A stretch of DNA of 64,000 nucleotides from Nannobrachium achirus (taxonomy: Eukaryota; Chordata; Actinopteri; Myctophiformes; Myctophidae): positions 58,184,950 through 58,248,949 of the forward strand of contig OY997641.1 of the NCBI GenBank assembly GCA_963921795.1, given 5' to 3'. This document shows positions 49,711-64,000 of this stretch, piece after piece; position 1 is the first letter of the stretch, and every line of letters begins with the position of its first letter. The position numbers were made by a program, and so were the translations under genes. The notes beneath the pieces are model-generated. The model was not told the origin of the DNA and did not search any database. It saw only the letters and a program-made list of their open reading frames with translations.

Positions 49711-51399
49711 GAGACTGTTTGTGAAACTGACTGTGACTGTGTTGGGGACTTGCACACATCTGCTAGTAATTCAGTCCCACTTTTCTCCCCTTGTGATTGT
49801 GTGACACCCCTGACCTTGCCTAATTACTAAATACCAACAGTATGGACACATCAAGTTACATGATTAACTCAACATACAAAGATACGCAATGTTATTAAAG
49901 GTCTATGAATGCAAACACACTTTTCGAAGTAGACAAAGTAACATGGTCCAGATGTAATAGATTTTACTTGCACATTAACACGTTAGGACTTCATTCCCCC
50001 AGTCATTAGCTTTAATCTCAATACACAACTGAATTATATATTGAGAGGTTTGGTGATCCATTAAATTACTTCCATTGACTATTACATATTATTCCAAACA
50101 TTGAAATATGTAATAGTTACTAGTTGTATAAGCCATTGCACTGGTTTTGTTTGTTGTATTGTTGCTATTATTTTCATTATTATAGTATTTTCATTATTAT
50201 ATTTGTGATATTCAGTATTATTTGGCATTATTATTTGTAATCGTTTGATAGGTAATTTACTAGTTTGTACACCAAGGGCAGGCCTAATTGATTGACTGGT
50301 AGCAAGGGCATAAGTAGGCCTGCATGAGGGGAGGACATGCACCTGGGTGGACAAGTGTTTTTGCAGAACAGAGCTACCAGAGACGGAGCACAATGCCAAT
50401 AGGAGAAGCTGTTGTTTGTACGCACTCTGTGGAGCAAGATAAGTTAAATATGAAGCTGTGGACATTGCTTTCTAACTAAACTAAACTAAAGGCCTGGGTG
50501 CATCAGTGGGTTTGGAGGAGGTTTGTTTGGAGCCAACAAAACTGCACTTTCACTAGTAGTAGAAATATGATACGTCTAATGTTATTGCAGATCATGCAGA
50601 ACTTGTTGAAAGGGTTAAGTTGAATTATTTGGTACAAAGGTTAAATTCCTCCATACATTAAATTGTTCTGCTATGTGCTGTATCCTACTACCACCATCTG
50701 GACAACACATTACATGGGGTTGTATTTAAACCTAAATGGGAAGGATCGTAAAATGAGAATTACTGACCACCCAGTTACTATGAAATACAGCATAGTAGAT
50801 AGAGATACAGACCACCCTGAAATGATGCCAAGGATACCAAGTTCAATCAATCATAAGACAGTCAAGTTGAATTGGAAGTGATGAGACAAATAAATGCGAT
50901 TCTACATTTACCCACTAGGTGGGAGCATTTCATAACGAAGCACTGGGTGCCCATGTGGGTGCCCACTGCCTAGCCATGGCTGTCCTGATCATTTTGATAC
51001 ATGACCTGCAGGCTGAGGTTAATCACTGTGTGTATGGTAATGAGAGGGAGCAGGTTAGTAAAACAGGACAGGATGAGTGAGTGGATAACTCATTTGTGTG
51101 ATGGACTGTACAGACCCGTGATAGTGATGCTGAGCTGTTGATACCAAACAACACTGCTGGACAGGCAACAGCTGTAAGGTGGAATCACTGTATAACTTCA
51201 ACCACTTAAGTAATTTTTTGTATTTATTATTTTAGCCTATTTTAAAATTCATACAGTGGTGATGTGATAAAGTGGTGTTGTGAGCTTGTAATAACACCTT
51301 TATGTTGAACATTTGAAGGGCGATCTGCAGCAAAAGTAGTTTATAGCATCACAATCATTTTAGCCTTTATTTTTATTTTCCTTGTATATGTCGGCTTTT
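49711..51399. other. No recognised gene
   Basis: AT-rich DNA with no supported reading frame. Nothing assigned. Confidence 0.4.
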
Positions 51400-51450
51400 C
51401 AAAAATGAAGATCTACAAGCTCACACTTGCACAACTGCTATTTGTGCGAT
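51400..51450. repeat. Hairpin family P, half-site
   Basis: AAGATCTACAAGCTCACAC followed by CTGCTATTTGTGCGA. Another half-site lies at 52040-52085 (TTCACAATGCATTGGGAGC, TTGTAGATTTTCTGCTATTT). Confidence 0.6.
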
Positions 51451-51600
51451 ACTTTGAAAACAAGAAGTCAAATTAGTATATATTAAAGGGTAAATCTACT
51501 CTTCTGGGGGTCTCTATGGTCTGTCTGTCAGTCTGTCCATCATGTCACACTTTTCCCCTACTTATATCTCTGCCACTGTTACAGAAAAATGTTTTGCACA

Positions 51601-51825
<225 letters not shown>

Positions 51826-52171
51826 CCTTTATTATTAAAATCAGTTGCCCAGAGTCAGCACAGCAGTTTTAAGGTTACAAGTTACAGATAAGTAACAATA
51901 TATAACAGACAGACATACACACTTCTGGGTCTCTTTTGACAAACGATACAGGAGCAACATGTATTATGTAGATATGCCATATTTTATACAATTAAAGCCT
52001 CTCCTCTCATCTTAAATTATTTCAAGAATAGCGTCATAAACAAGTTCACAATGCATTGGGAGCTTGTAGATTTTCTGCTATTTGGAATTTTCCTCAAACA
52101 GACATTATAGCATTATATCAGGATGTAATAATGTGAATCATTCAATAACTGTGTCTCTCATCTGCAATAGC

Positions 52172-52961
52172 GGCCACCTCCACCAACGTTCAGCCCTCCA
52201 CCGACACCTACAACTTCAACTTCACCAAGCCAAACAGGGAGGACAGCGTTGTCACATTCTTCCAGCATCTATGAGTCCCTAGATGAGTATGATGATAGGG
52301 TGAGACACACACACACGTATACACACATGCATGAACGCACATACGCGCACACACACGCACATTGTGTCACAATGTGCCAATGTTTTACTATTTTAGCTGA
52401 ACATGTTCAGGCAAGTCATAAAAAAGTATATTACGTTTGTTCTCTGTAATAGGCTTCCAAAGTTAGTGGGGGCCTATTTTACAAACAAATGACAAATCAT
52501 AAATGAAACTTTGGATTGCTGTGAAAAAGTAATGAAAACATTGTGGCCCTTACGCATTAGAGGGACATTCTAATGTGTGAGGGTGCCGTGACTTCTCCAT
52601 TACGTTGCAAGTGAAATATCCCTTTGAATGTGGGATTACAAAGAAACCACTGTAAATGCATTGGCTGCAGCTAGTATGTTGTAATTTCTGACAATAAAAA
52701 ACCTCTTCTTCCCAGGACAATGAGGACATAGACGGTCTGTTGAGATGGCTGAAGACAATGCTTGGTAAATACAACATGTTTTGTGGGGCCTATGTATGTT
52801 TAGTTCTGTTTTGCGTTAGGTTTAGTTTTGGGTTGTGCTGTTATCCTTGGTGACCCAACACAGAACCAGTAAGTGCATTGCATCATCTAACTCATCTCTT
52901 GTTGTATTCTTGTAGACTCGAATAACATGTGGCTCCATCACTCTATGGCCTCAACATAGAA
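52172..52961 (+). CDS. Three candidate terminal exons of an unrecognised gene
   Basis: Three exons join in frame. 52172-52299 (acceptor CAATAG, donor GTGAGA): RPPPPTFSPPPTPTTSTSPS ... SSSIYESLDEYDDR. 52716-52764 (acceptor CTTCCCAG, donor GTAAAT): DNEDIDGLLRWLKTML. 52917-52961 (acceptor TTGTAG): the split codon gives DSNNMWLHHSMAST and stop. Phases agree across both introns. The segment is Pro/Thr/Ser-rich then acidic, with a Tyr motif (IYESLDEY) like a cytoplasmic tail. I do not recognise the protein and see no upstream exons; it may be a relic or spurious. Confidence 0.35.
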
Positions 52962-53145
52962 GATGAAACTAGGTAAGAGCTGACAAAGTACAAAGTTACA
53001 AAGTAACCTATATAGCAGGGGCTTGTTTCACTCAGGGCACCCCTGTAAATAAGCTTTTCATCCACAGCACCCATGAATTATTATTATTATTATTATTATT
53101 ATTACCCCTATCGTTAAATCGGTCCACGAAGCCGAGGTCCTAGGG

Positions 53146-53376
53146 CTGGTGTACACGACAAATTTCCAAACCCCGCTGTGTGTTCCCTGGGGGCGTGAAA
53201 AATAAGGGGGTGGGCTCTACATGTCCTCTGGGACCCCATCTACGTATGGACACCACTTGTTCGCCCATCCGTCTTACGGATGCTTTTTTATTCCATTTTA
53301 TTTGTTTTAGGGTCCTATCTTGCAGTTCAAGCCTATTTCCACAGGGTGGCAGGCTACTTTCCCAACCTACTGGAGG
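53146..53376. repeat. Direct repeat flanking the large inverted repeat, left copy
   Basis: Contains GTGTACACGACAAATTTCC, TGGACACCACTTGTTCGCCC and CCACAGGGTGGCAGGCTAC, matching 59398-59640 in the same orientation at about 80% by eye. A (TTA)n tract precedes both copies (53078-53103 and 59310-59357). Confidence 0.75.
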
Positions 53377-53384
53377 TGAACATG

Positions 53385-53561
53385 CAGGGGCGTCAATTGG
53401 GTATGGCAAGCTATGGCAGCTGCCATACCTTGGCTACAGGGGGGAAATAATTAAATGTACTTTTCATCGTGCCTGTTGCTAAGGTATGGCAACATGATTG
53501 GTGTCTTGCAAGACACCAGTCATGTTGCCATACCTTAGCCTTTCCTGAACTGACGCCGCTG
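53385..53561. mobile_element. 177-bp hAT-type MITE with 8-bp TSD
   Basis: The left end is CAGGGGCGTCAATTGGGTAT and the right end inverted is CAGCGGCGTCAGTTCAGGAA. TGAACATG lies on both sides (53377-53384 and 53562-53569), an 8-bp target duplication. The interior contains a hairpin centred on GGTGTCTTGCAAGACACC with GGTATGGCAACATGA arms. A truncated copy lies inverted at 58840-58987. Confidence 0.9.
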
Positions 53562-53748
53562 TGAACATGTGTACACAGCCAGCATATTACTCAATGCCAA
53601 ACTTTGCACACACACTCCTTGCCTGCCAATCCACAACCTCCACCCCTCCAGGGACCCCCAGGGCTTATCTCCCGATTAGGACACTTTCCAGCATAGTGAC
53701 ATGCAGAACAAACTGTCCATATAGTATGGTTTACATAAAAGTCAGTTG

Positions 53749-53904
<156 letters not shown>

Positions 53905-54447
53905 CATTTATTTATTTCATAAATATTTTTCATCACAATTGGGTTTGTGGAGAGCCATCCCTGCTTCAAGCTGTCACAGCACGGCACCAACACTTCAAAC
54001 TAGTTAAAAAACCCAATACAGCAGATCTACAAGCACCTCACAGATCTACAAGCACCTCGCACATGCCAGGGACAGAGTAGGTTGGCCTGCATAAGCCTTG
54101 CTGTCAACACACCAAGCCAGGTGTGGTCAATTAGTGCCTTCTTTTGATCAGTGGCTTCTGCTTGATGAGTGGCACCAGTCTGTCTTTGTTCCCTGGTCAG
54201 TCAAGTTCACTGGGAGAGAATGTTTCAGATCAGTGCAAGTGTATTTGTTTTCCATTTGGACTTACTGTGTTTTGTTGGTACAGTATGCGTGCGACTAACT
54301 AATATTTCTGATAATTCCAATTTGTTTGTTGTTTAATTAGCCGGATTGTGAATGCCCTGCATTTTTCTTTCATCTTTAGAACCACACGTGTGTAACAAAA
54401 CAGAGTGGTGATCATTTGGTGTGGGTGAAGAGAAGAAAAACATTTCA

Positions 54448-54560
54448 TTAAAGGAGTAGTTCACCCCCAAAGTGACTTTTTTTCTATTGAACTCAAGTCT
54501 CCATGGCGTGAGTAATACATTGAAAAAATAAGTCATTTTGGGGGTGAACTACTCCTTGAA
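54448..54560. mobile_element. Short TTAA MITE (Angel-like)
   Basis: TTAAAGGAGTAGTTCACCCC at the left and its inverted form (GGGGTGAACTACTCCTTGAA) at the right, about 113 bp. The motif resembles the short inverted-repeat 'Angel' elements of fish (from memory). Mirror copy at about 57853-57965. Confidence 0.75.
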
Positions 54561-54605
54561 TGTCAGTTTTGTGGTGTTTTGACTGGACACCCTGAGGATA
54601 TTGCC

Positions 54606-54607
<2 letters not shown>

Positions 54608-54664
<57 letters not shown>
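54608..54664. repeat. (CAGA)n microsatellite
   Basis: About 14 units; the mirror copy at 57764-57798 has fewer. Confidence 0.95.
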
Positions 54665-54793
54665 GAATTGTAGGCCTTGCATTTATTTGACTTGGTTCCA
54701 ACAGATGGCGAAAATAGCTAATCTTCAAGCTCACAATGCCTCACTGTTTGGACAAAGAGTTGAGGCGTTACATTTTGTAAAACACGGCCTTGT

Positions 54794-54868
54794 GAAAATA
54801 GCAGATCTACATGCTCACAAAACCTCACAACGCAGGGCGGCGTGAGCATGTAGATCTGATATTTTCAC
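54794..54868. repeat. Hairpin family P element
   Basis: GTGAAAATAGCAGATCTACA, TGCTCAC...CCTCACAACGC and GTGAGCATGTAGATCTGATA. A half-site precedes at 54712-54735. Mirror copies lie at 57557-57640 and 57690-57715 in the other arm. Confidence 0.85.
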
Positions 54869-55828
54869 AATTTCTGCCCCTAATATTTAATTTATAATTT
54901 TAAAAGTATTAAAAAGTCCTTAAATTGTCTCTTTAGAAATGTGCAGATAGCCTCTGTATACTGTTGAGTGGAAAAACAATGTTTCACATTAAGCTAAACA
55001 TTTGGGACCACCCAAGATCATTTGGAGACCCCTCTAGGGGTCCCATAGTTGAACCACTGACTTATAAGGGGAGTATGGAGACCCCTCTAGGGGTCCCATA
55101 GTTGAACCACTGACTTATAAGGGGAGTATATGAGGCTGGATCCGTCTGGAACACTGCACTAGGCTCTCGCCAGCTCTGTAGCTCTCCAAACTTGAACAGT
55201 TGTGTCCTTAAATTCAATTATAATAATTAACCCCTGTATATACGGGCAATAGTTTTACATGACTTTGTGTACACAGCCAATAGTTTTACATGAACATGTC
55301 TAGGCTTTAGTACTGTACTGCCTCGTATAGCCCAACAGAGCCCAGCACAGAACAGCACAGCCCACCAGAGCCCAATACAGCCCCCCAGAGCCCAACAGAG
55401 TCCAGCAAACCTAAGTCCAGCCCAGTCCTGCCGAGTAGGAGTATAGACCGGGGAAAGGGGGTAGTTAGATGACTCCACCAGGCCATTACTGTCCAGATCT
55501 GGCTTGAATAGGCCAGACCAGGGTAGACAGGACTGCACCAGACTCCACCAGGCTGCTCCAGCCAGCTCTGTAGATCCTTGCACATGCGATTAACCACTGT
55601 GTACACGGGCAATAGTTTTAAGTTTTACATGAACCCTCAGAGGGACACTGTGGGCTTATCAAGTGGTCCATGGCCGGTTCTCAAAGTGAGGTCGGGGGGC
55701 CCACAGTGTCCCTCTGAGGGGACACGGCACAGACCATGTACACGAAGGGCAGGAGCAAGTGTTCAAGTCCCATAGAATCTATGGGAAATGTACACAGGCG
55801 TGTACAAAGTCACCAGTAGTTTTACATG

Positions 55829-56019
55829 AACCCTCAGAGGGACACTGTGGGCTTATCAAGTGGTCCATGGTCGGTTCTCAAAGTGAGGTCGAGGGACCCT
55901 CAGAGGGACACCGTGGGCTTATCAAGTGGTCCATGGTCGGTTCTCAAAGTGAGATCGGGGGACCCTCAGAGGGACACTGTGGGCTTATCAAGTGGTCCAT
56001 GGTCGGTTCTCAAAGTGAG
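55829..56019. repeat. 65-66-bp minisatellite, left arm (3 units)
   Basis: Units of CCCTCAGAGGGACACTGTGG + CTTATCAAGTGGTCCATGG + TCGGTTCTCAAAGTGAGG. A single unit is also at about 55630. The right arm (56303-56600) has about five units, so copy number differs between the arms. Confidence 0.9.
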
Positions 56020-56302
56020 GCACATCCTCAAAGTCCCTCCTTCCCAAACAGACGAACCAACCAAGGGTGCACAAGGCAGCGGTGTGCGATGGACTAGAAA
56101 TATCCATTTAAAACTATTGGTCATGTACACACAAACTAAGGCTCCTGTACACAGTGTTTGGTCTCAATTGTGTGAGCAGCTAAAGGGCAGACAACGGCCT
56201 AGAACAACCTAATGGTGCCTATTAAGACTCTAGTACACCCTTTGGCCTCGACAAGCCTGATCATCCTACTATAGCTAGTACCCCCCTCACCAACTTTGTG
56301 CT
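56020..56302. other. Unique spacer at centre of inverted repeat
   Basis: About 280 bp not shared between arms, apart from a short TAAAACTATTGGTCATGTACAC motif akin to the array at 61426-64000. No gene seen. Confidence 0.6.
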
Positions 56303-58987
<2,685 letters not shown>

Positions 58988-59397
58988 ATAAGCCCACAGT
59001 GTCCCTCTGAGGGTCCCCCGACCTCACTTTGAGAACCACCACGGACCACTTGATAAGCCCACAGTGTCCCTCTGAGGGTTCATGTAAAACTACTGGTCGT
59101 GGACACCACCTAGGGCCTGTGTACATATGGCTCTCTGCTGCCCCCCATTAAGAAACTATAGATGGCACAGACCGTGTACACGAAGGGCAGGAGCAAGTGG
59201 TCAAGTCCCATAGAATCTATGGGAAATGTACGAAGTCGTGTACAAAGTCACCGGTTGGTCCACGAGCCATAGTTTTTTCCATTGTAGCTCCCTACAGTGT
59301 ACACGACTTTGATTATTATTATTATTATTATTACCCTTATTATTATTATTATTATTACCCCTATTGTTTTTGGTGTCTCTGAAGTCAATGAGCTATT
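58988..59397. repeat. Minisatellite units and (TTA)n beyond right arm
   Basis: Two more copies of the 65-bp unit (ATAAGCCCACAGTGTCCCTC), then a segment shared with 55735-55815 (ATGGGAAATGTAC...GTGTACAAAGTCACC), then (TTA)n. Confidence 0.8.
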
Positions 59398-59640
59398 GCC
59401 GGTGTACACAGCCAAATTTCCGGGCCCCACTGTGCGGACTGTGGGGGCGCGAAAATTCACCGGGTGGACTCAAAATGTCCTCCGGGGCCCCCTCTGCGTG
59501 TGGACACCACTTGCTCGCCCATCAGTCCCACGGATGATTTTTGTTTCTTTTTTTTTAATTTAGGGTCCTTTTCTGCAGTTCAAGCATAATTCCACAGGGC
59601 GGCAGGCTATTTTCCAAAACTATTGGAAGTGGACATGTGT
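59398..59640. repeat. Direct repeat flanking the large inverted repeat, right copy
   Basis: Matches 53146-53376 in order. It continues into GGACATGTGTACACAGCC without the MITE, so it represents the empty (pre-insertion) site. Confidence 0.75.
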
Positions 59641-59689
59641 ACACAGCCAGCATTACTGAATGGAAAAAATTACTGTCTAATTTGATAGA

Positions 59690-61425
59690 CTATCCCATCT
59701 CCGTGATTTGTAGATCTAACTTTACAGACAGTTCATTTCTATGATTTGTATATCTAATTCCAAAACCAGTCCCATCCCCATGATTTGTAGATCTAATTCC
59801 ATCAGCAGTTCCATACCATGATTTGTAGCTCTAAATCCATCACCTGTCACATCCACATGATTTGTAGATCTAATTCTAAAACCAGTCACATCCACATGAT
59901 TTGTAGATCTAATTCTAAAACCATTCACATCAACATGATTTGTAGATCTAATCCATACCATAATTTGTAGCTCTAAATCTATCACCTGTCACATCCACAT
60001 GATTTGTAGATCTAATTCTAAAACTAGTCGCATCCCCATGATTTGTAGATCTAATTCCATCGGCAGTTCCATACCATAATTTGTAGCTCTAAATCCATCA
60101 CCTGTCACATCCACATGATTTGTAGATCTAATTCTAAAACCAGTCACATCCACATGATTTGTAGATCTAATTCTAAAACCATTCACATCCCCATGATTTG
60201 TAGATCTAATTCCATCGGCAGTTCCATACCATAATTTGTAGCTCTAAATCCATCACCTGTCACATCCACATGATTTGTAGATCTAATTCTAAAACCAGTC
60301 ACATCCACATGATTTGTAGATCTAATTCTAAAACCATTCACATCCACATGATTTGTAGATCTAATCCATACCATAATTTGTAGCTCTAAATCTATCACCT
60401 GTCACATCCACATGATTTGTAGATCTAATTCTAAAACTAGTCGCATCCCCATGATTTGTAGATCTAATTCCATCGGCAGTTCCATAGCATAATTTGTAGC
60501 TCTAAATCTATCACCTGTCAAATCCACATGATTTGTAGATCTAATTCTAAAACTAGTCGCATCCCCATGATTTGTAGATCTAATTCCATCGGCAGTTCCA
60601 TACCATAATTTGTAGCTCTAAATCCATCACCTGTCACATCCACATGATTTGTAGATCTAATTCTAAAACCAGTCACATCCACATGATTTGTAGATCTAAT
60701 TCTAAAACCATTCACATCCCCATGATTTGTAGATCTAATTCCATCGGCAGTTCCATACCATAATTTGTAGCTCTAAATCCATCACCTGTCACATCCACAT
60801 GATTTGTAGATCTAATTCTAAAACCAGTCACATCCACATGATTTGTAGATCTAATTCTAAAACCATTCACATCCACATGATTTGTAGATCTAATCCATAC
60901 CATAATTTGTAGCTCTAAATCTATCACCTGTCACATCCACATGATTTGTAGATCTAATTCTAAAACTAGTCGCATCCCCATGATTTGTAGATCTAATTCC
61001 ATCGGCAGTTCCATAGCATAATTTGTAGCTCTAAATCTATCACCTGTCAAATCCACATTATTTGTAGATCTAATTCTAAAACCAGTCCCATCCCCATGAT
61101 TTGTAGATCTAAATCCAACGGCAGTTCCATACCATAATTTGTAGCCCTAAATCCATCACTTGTCACATCCACATTCTAGATCTAATTCTAAAATCAGTCA
61201 CATCCACATGATTTGTAGATCTAATTCTAAAACCATTCCAATCCCCATGATTTGTAGATCTAATCCATACCATAATTTGTAGCTCTAAATCTATCACCTG
61301 TCACATCCACATGATTTGTAGATCTAATTCTAAAACTAGTCGCATCCCCATGATTTGTAGATCTAATTCCATTGGCAGTTCCATACCATAATTTGTAGCT
61401 CTAAATCTATCACCTGTCACAAAGG
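59690..61425. repeat. ~39-bp satellite in a 529-bp higher-order repeat
   Basis: The monomer is ATGATTTGTAGATCTAATTC + TAAAACCAGTCACATCCAC (39 bp), with a variant carrying CCATCGGCAGTTCCATACC and another with ATAATTTGTAGCTCTAAATC. The pattern of variants repeats every 529 bp (for example 60183 to 60712, and 59989 to 60518). Minus-strand open frames are produced by the repeat. Confidence 0.95.
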
Positions 61426-64000
61426 CTCTGGTGGGCTGTTTTGGGCTCTGGTGGGCTGTGCTGGGCTCTGGTAGGCTATACAGGGCAGTACTGTACTAGC
61501 CTAGACATGTTCATGTAAAACTATTGGCCGTGTACACTAAGGAATGTAGAAACTATTGCCTGTGTACACAGTGGATAATCCCATCAACGAGGAGCTACAG
61601 GACTGGCGGGAGCCTTGAGCAGACTGCTGGAGTCTGGTGCAGTCCTGTGCACCCTGGTCTGGCCTATTCCAGCCGGATCCAGCCTAGTGTAGCCTAGTGA
61701 AGCCATCTAACCTCTCCACTTCCCTAATCTATTCTCCCACTGTGCTGGACTTGGATGTGCTGGGCTGTGCTGGACTCTATCAGGCTCTGGTGAGCTGTTT
61801 TGGGCTCTGGTGGGCTGTGCTGGGCTCTGGTAGGCAATACAGGGCAGTACTGTACTATAGCCTAGACATGTTCATGTAAAACTATTGGCCGTGTACACTA
61901 AGGCATGTAGAAACTATTGCCCGTGTACACAGTGGATAATCCCATCAACGAGGAGCTACAGGACTGGCGGGAGCCTTGAGCAGCCCGGTGGAGACTGCTG
62001 GAGTCTGGTGCAGTCCTGTGCACCCTGGTCTGGCCTATTCCAGCCGGATCCAGCCTACTGTAGCCTAGTGAAGCCATCTAACTTCTCCACTTCCCTAATC
62101 TATTCTCCCACTGTGCTGGACTTGGATGTGCTGGGCTGTGCTGGACTCTATCAGGCTCTGGTGGGCTGTTTTGGGCTCTGGTGGGCTGTGCTGGGCTCTG
62201 GTAGGCTATACAGGGCAGTAATCTACTATAGCCCAGGCATGTTCATGTAAAACTATTGGCCGTGTACACAAAGGCATGTAGAAACTATTGCCCGTGTACA
62301 CAGTGGATAATCCCATCAACGAGGAGGTAAGGGACTGGCGGGAGCCTTGAGCAGCCCGGTGGACACTGCTGGAGTCTGGTGCAGTCCTGTGCACCCTGGT
62401 CTGGCCTATTCCAGCCGGATCCAGCCTACTGTAGCCTAGTGAAGCCATCTAACTTCTCCACTTCCCTAATCTATTCTCCCACTGTGCTGGACTTGGATGT
62501 GCTGGGCTGTGCTGGACTCTATCAGGCTCTGGTGGGCTGTGCTGGGCTCTGGTAGGCTATACAGGGCAGTAATCTACTATAGCCTAGGCATGTTCATGTA
62601 AAACCATTGGCCGTGTACACAAAGGCATGTAGAAACTATTGCCCGTGTACACAGTGGATAATCCCATCAACGAGGAGCTAAGGGACTGGCGGGAGCCTTG
62701 AGCAGCCCGGTGGACACTGCTGGAGTCTGGTGCAGTCCTGTGCACCCTGGTCTGGCCTATTCCAGCCGGATCCAGCCTACTGTAGCCTAGTGAAGCTATC
62801 TAACTTCTCCACTTCCCTAATCTATTCTCCCACTGTGCTGGACTTGGATGTGCTGGGCTGTGCTGGACTCTATCAGGCTCTGGTGGGCTGTGCTGGGCTC
62901 TGGTAGGCTATACAGGGCAGTAATCTACTATAGCCTAGGCATGTTCATGTAAAACTATTGGCCGTGTACACAAAGGCATGTAGAAACTATTGCCCGTGTA
63001 CACAGTGGATAATCCCATCAACGAGGAGCTAAGGGACTGGCGGGAGCCTTGAGCAGCCCGGTGGACACTGCTGGAGTCTGGTGCAGTCCTGTGCACCCTG
63101 GTCTGGCCTATTCCAGCCGGATCCAGCCTACTGTAGCCTAGTGAAGCCATCTAACTTATCCACTTCCCTAATCTATTCTCCCACTGTGCTGGACTTGGAT
63201 GTGCTGGGCTGTGCTGGACTCTATCAGGCTCTGGTGGGCTGTTTTGGGCTCTGGTGGGCTGTGCTGGGCTCTGGTAGGCTATAGAGGGCAGTACTGTACT
63301 ATAGCCTAGGCATGTTCATGTAAAACTATTGGCCGTGTACACTAAGGCATGTAGAAACTATTGCCCGTGTACACAGTGGATAATCCCATCAACAAGGAGC
63401 TACAGGACTGGCGGGAGCCTTGAGCAGACTGCTGGTCTGGCCTATTCCAGCCGGATCCAGCCTAGTGTAGCCTAGTGAAGCCATCTAACCTCTCCACTTC
63501 CCTAATCTATTCTCCCACTGTGCTGGACTTGGATGTGCTGGGCTGTGCTGGACTATTGGGCTCTGGTGGGCTTTACTGGGCTCTGATATACAAGGCAGTA
63601 CTCTACTAAAGTCTAAACATGTTCATGTAAAACTATTGGCCGTGTACACAAAGTCATATAGAAACTATTGCCTTTGTACACAGTGGTTAATCCCATGAAC
63701 GAGGAGCTACAGTGCTGGTGGGAGCCTGCAGCAGCCTGATGGAGACTGGTGGAGTCTGGTGCAGTCTGGTGCACCCTGGTCTGGCCTATTCCAGCCTAGT
63801 GTAGCGTAGTGAAGTCACATAACTACCCCACTTCCCTAGGCTATTCTCCTGCTGGGCAGGAATAGGCTGGACTTAGGTGTGCTGCACTCTATTGGACTCT
63901 GGTGGGCTGTGCTGTGTTGTGCTGGGCTCTGTTGGGCTATATGAGGCAGTACAGTACTAAAGCCTAGACATGTTCATGTAAAACTATTGGCCGTGTACAC
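61426..64000. repeat. 351-371-bp tandem array, at least seven units, runs off window
   Basis: CATGTTCATGTAAAAC occurs at 61506, 61867, 62238, 62589, 62940, 63311, 63618 and 63969, giving spacings 361, 371, 351, 351, 371, 307 and 351. The 371/351 difference equals one extra GGGCTCTGGTGGGCTGTTTT block. Each unit holds TATTGGCCGTGTACAC and a CTGGGCT/GGTGGGCT-rich part. A diverged unit also lies inside both arms of the inverted repeat (about 55227-55620 and 56810-57200). Confidence 0.95.

Noticed and set aside
59722..60927. Minus-strand frames with repeated RSTNHVDVTG
   Set aside because: They are translations of the 39-bp (multiple of 3) satellite, which keeps frames open.
59690..61425. CRISPR-like array of regular repeats
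   Set aside because: Repeats are contiguous monomers without unique spacers, in a vertebrate genome.

Overview
The window looks like nuclear DNA of a teleost fish. It is AT-rich and intron-rich, with many long (CA)n/(GT)n tracts, teleost-type tRNA-derived SINE fragments, hAT- and TTAA-type non-autonomous elements, and vertebrate replication-dependent histone genes that end in the histone 3' stem-loop. The species cannot be named from sequence alone. Most of the 64 kb is repeat; only a handful of loci look like genes.

Layout. 1-7.5 kb: dispersed repeats, a piggyBac transposase relic and a complete hAT-type element (6342-7474) with a perfect 8-bp target duplication. 8.0-9.0 kb (minus): an uninterrupted KLHDC3-like Kelch reading frame, probably a retrocopy, which keeps its Elongin/Cullin-2 box. 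9-21 kb: repeats, including a 5-bp (GTACA)n satellite split by two DNA transposons, and a nearly perfect long palindrome at 15.7-16.0 kb. 23.1-28.7 kb: two tandem chymotrypsin-family gene copies. In the first a 2-bp deletion removes the catalytic-serine codon; the second has active-site changes; neither shows an exon for the catalytic histidine.

33.9-49.1 kb is a small histone locus: H1, H2A and H3 on plus, an H2B pseudogene, and on minus a gene with histone-type architecture (paired CCAAT boxes, TATA box, short leader, one exon, canonical stem-loop) that encodes an unfamiliar basic, aromatic and proline-rich protein. That gene is the best candidate for something undescribed. No H4 is present. 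Between them lie a decayed STRIP1/2 (striatin-interacting protein) gene in collinear fragments and some unassigned exon-like pieces.

53-64 kb is a repeat complex: a ~5.6-kb inverted repeat with ~2.6-kb arms whose outer edge lies inside a hAT MITE, a satellite of ~39-bp monomers in a 529-bp higher-order repeat, and a 351-371-bp tandem array running off the window end.

Throughout, a family of ~80-bp palindromic hairpins with the core GATCTACAAGCTCACAACG recurs about 20 times, whole or as half-sites. I do not recognise it as a named family.

All identities come from reading the sequence and recalling protein families; no search or alignment was run.
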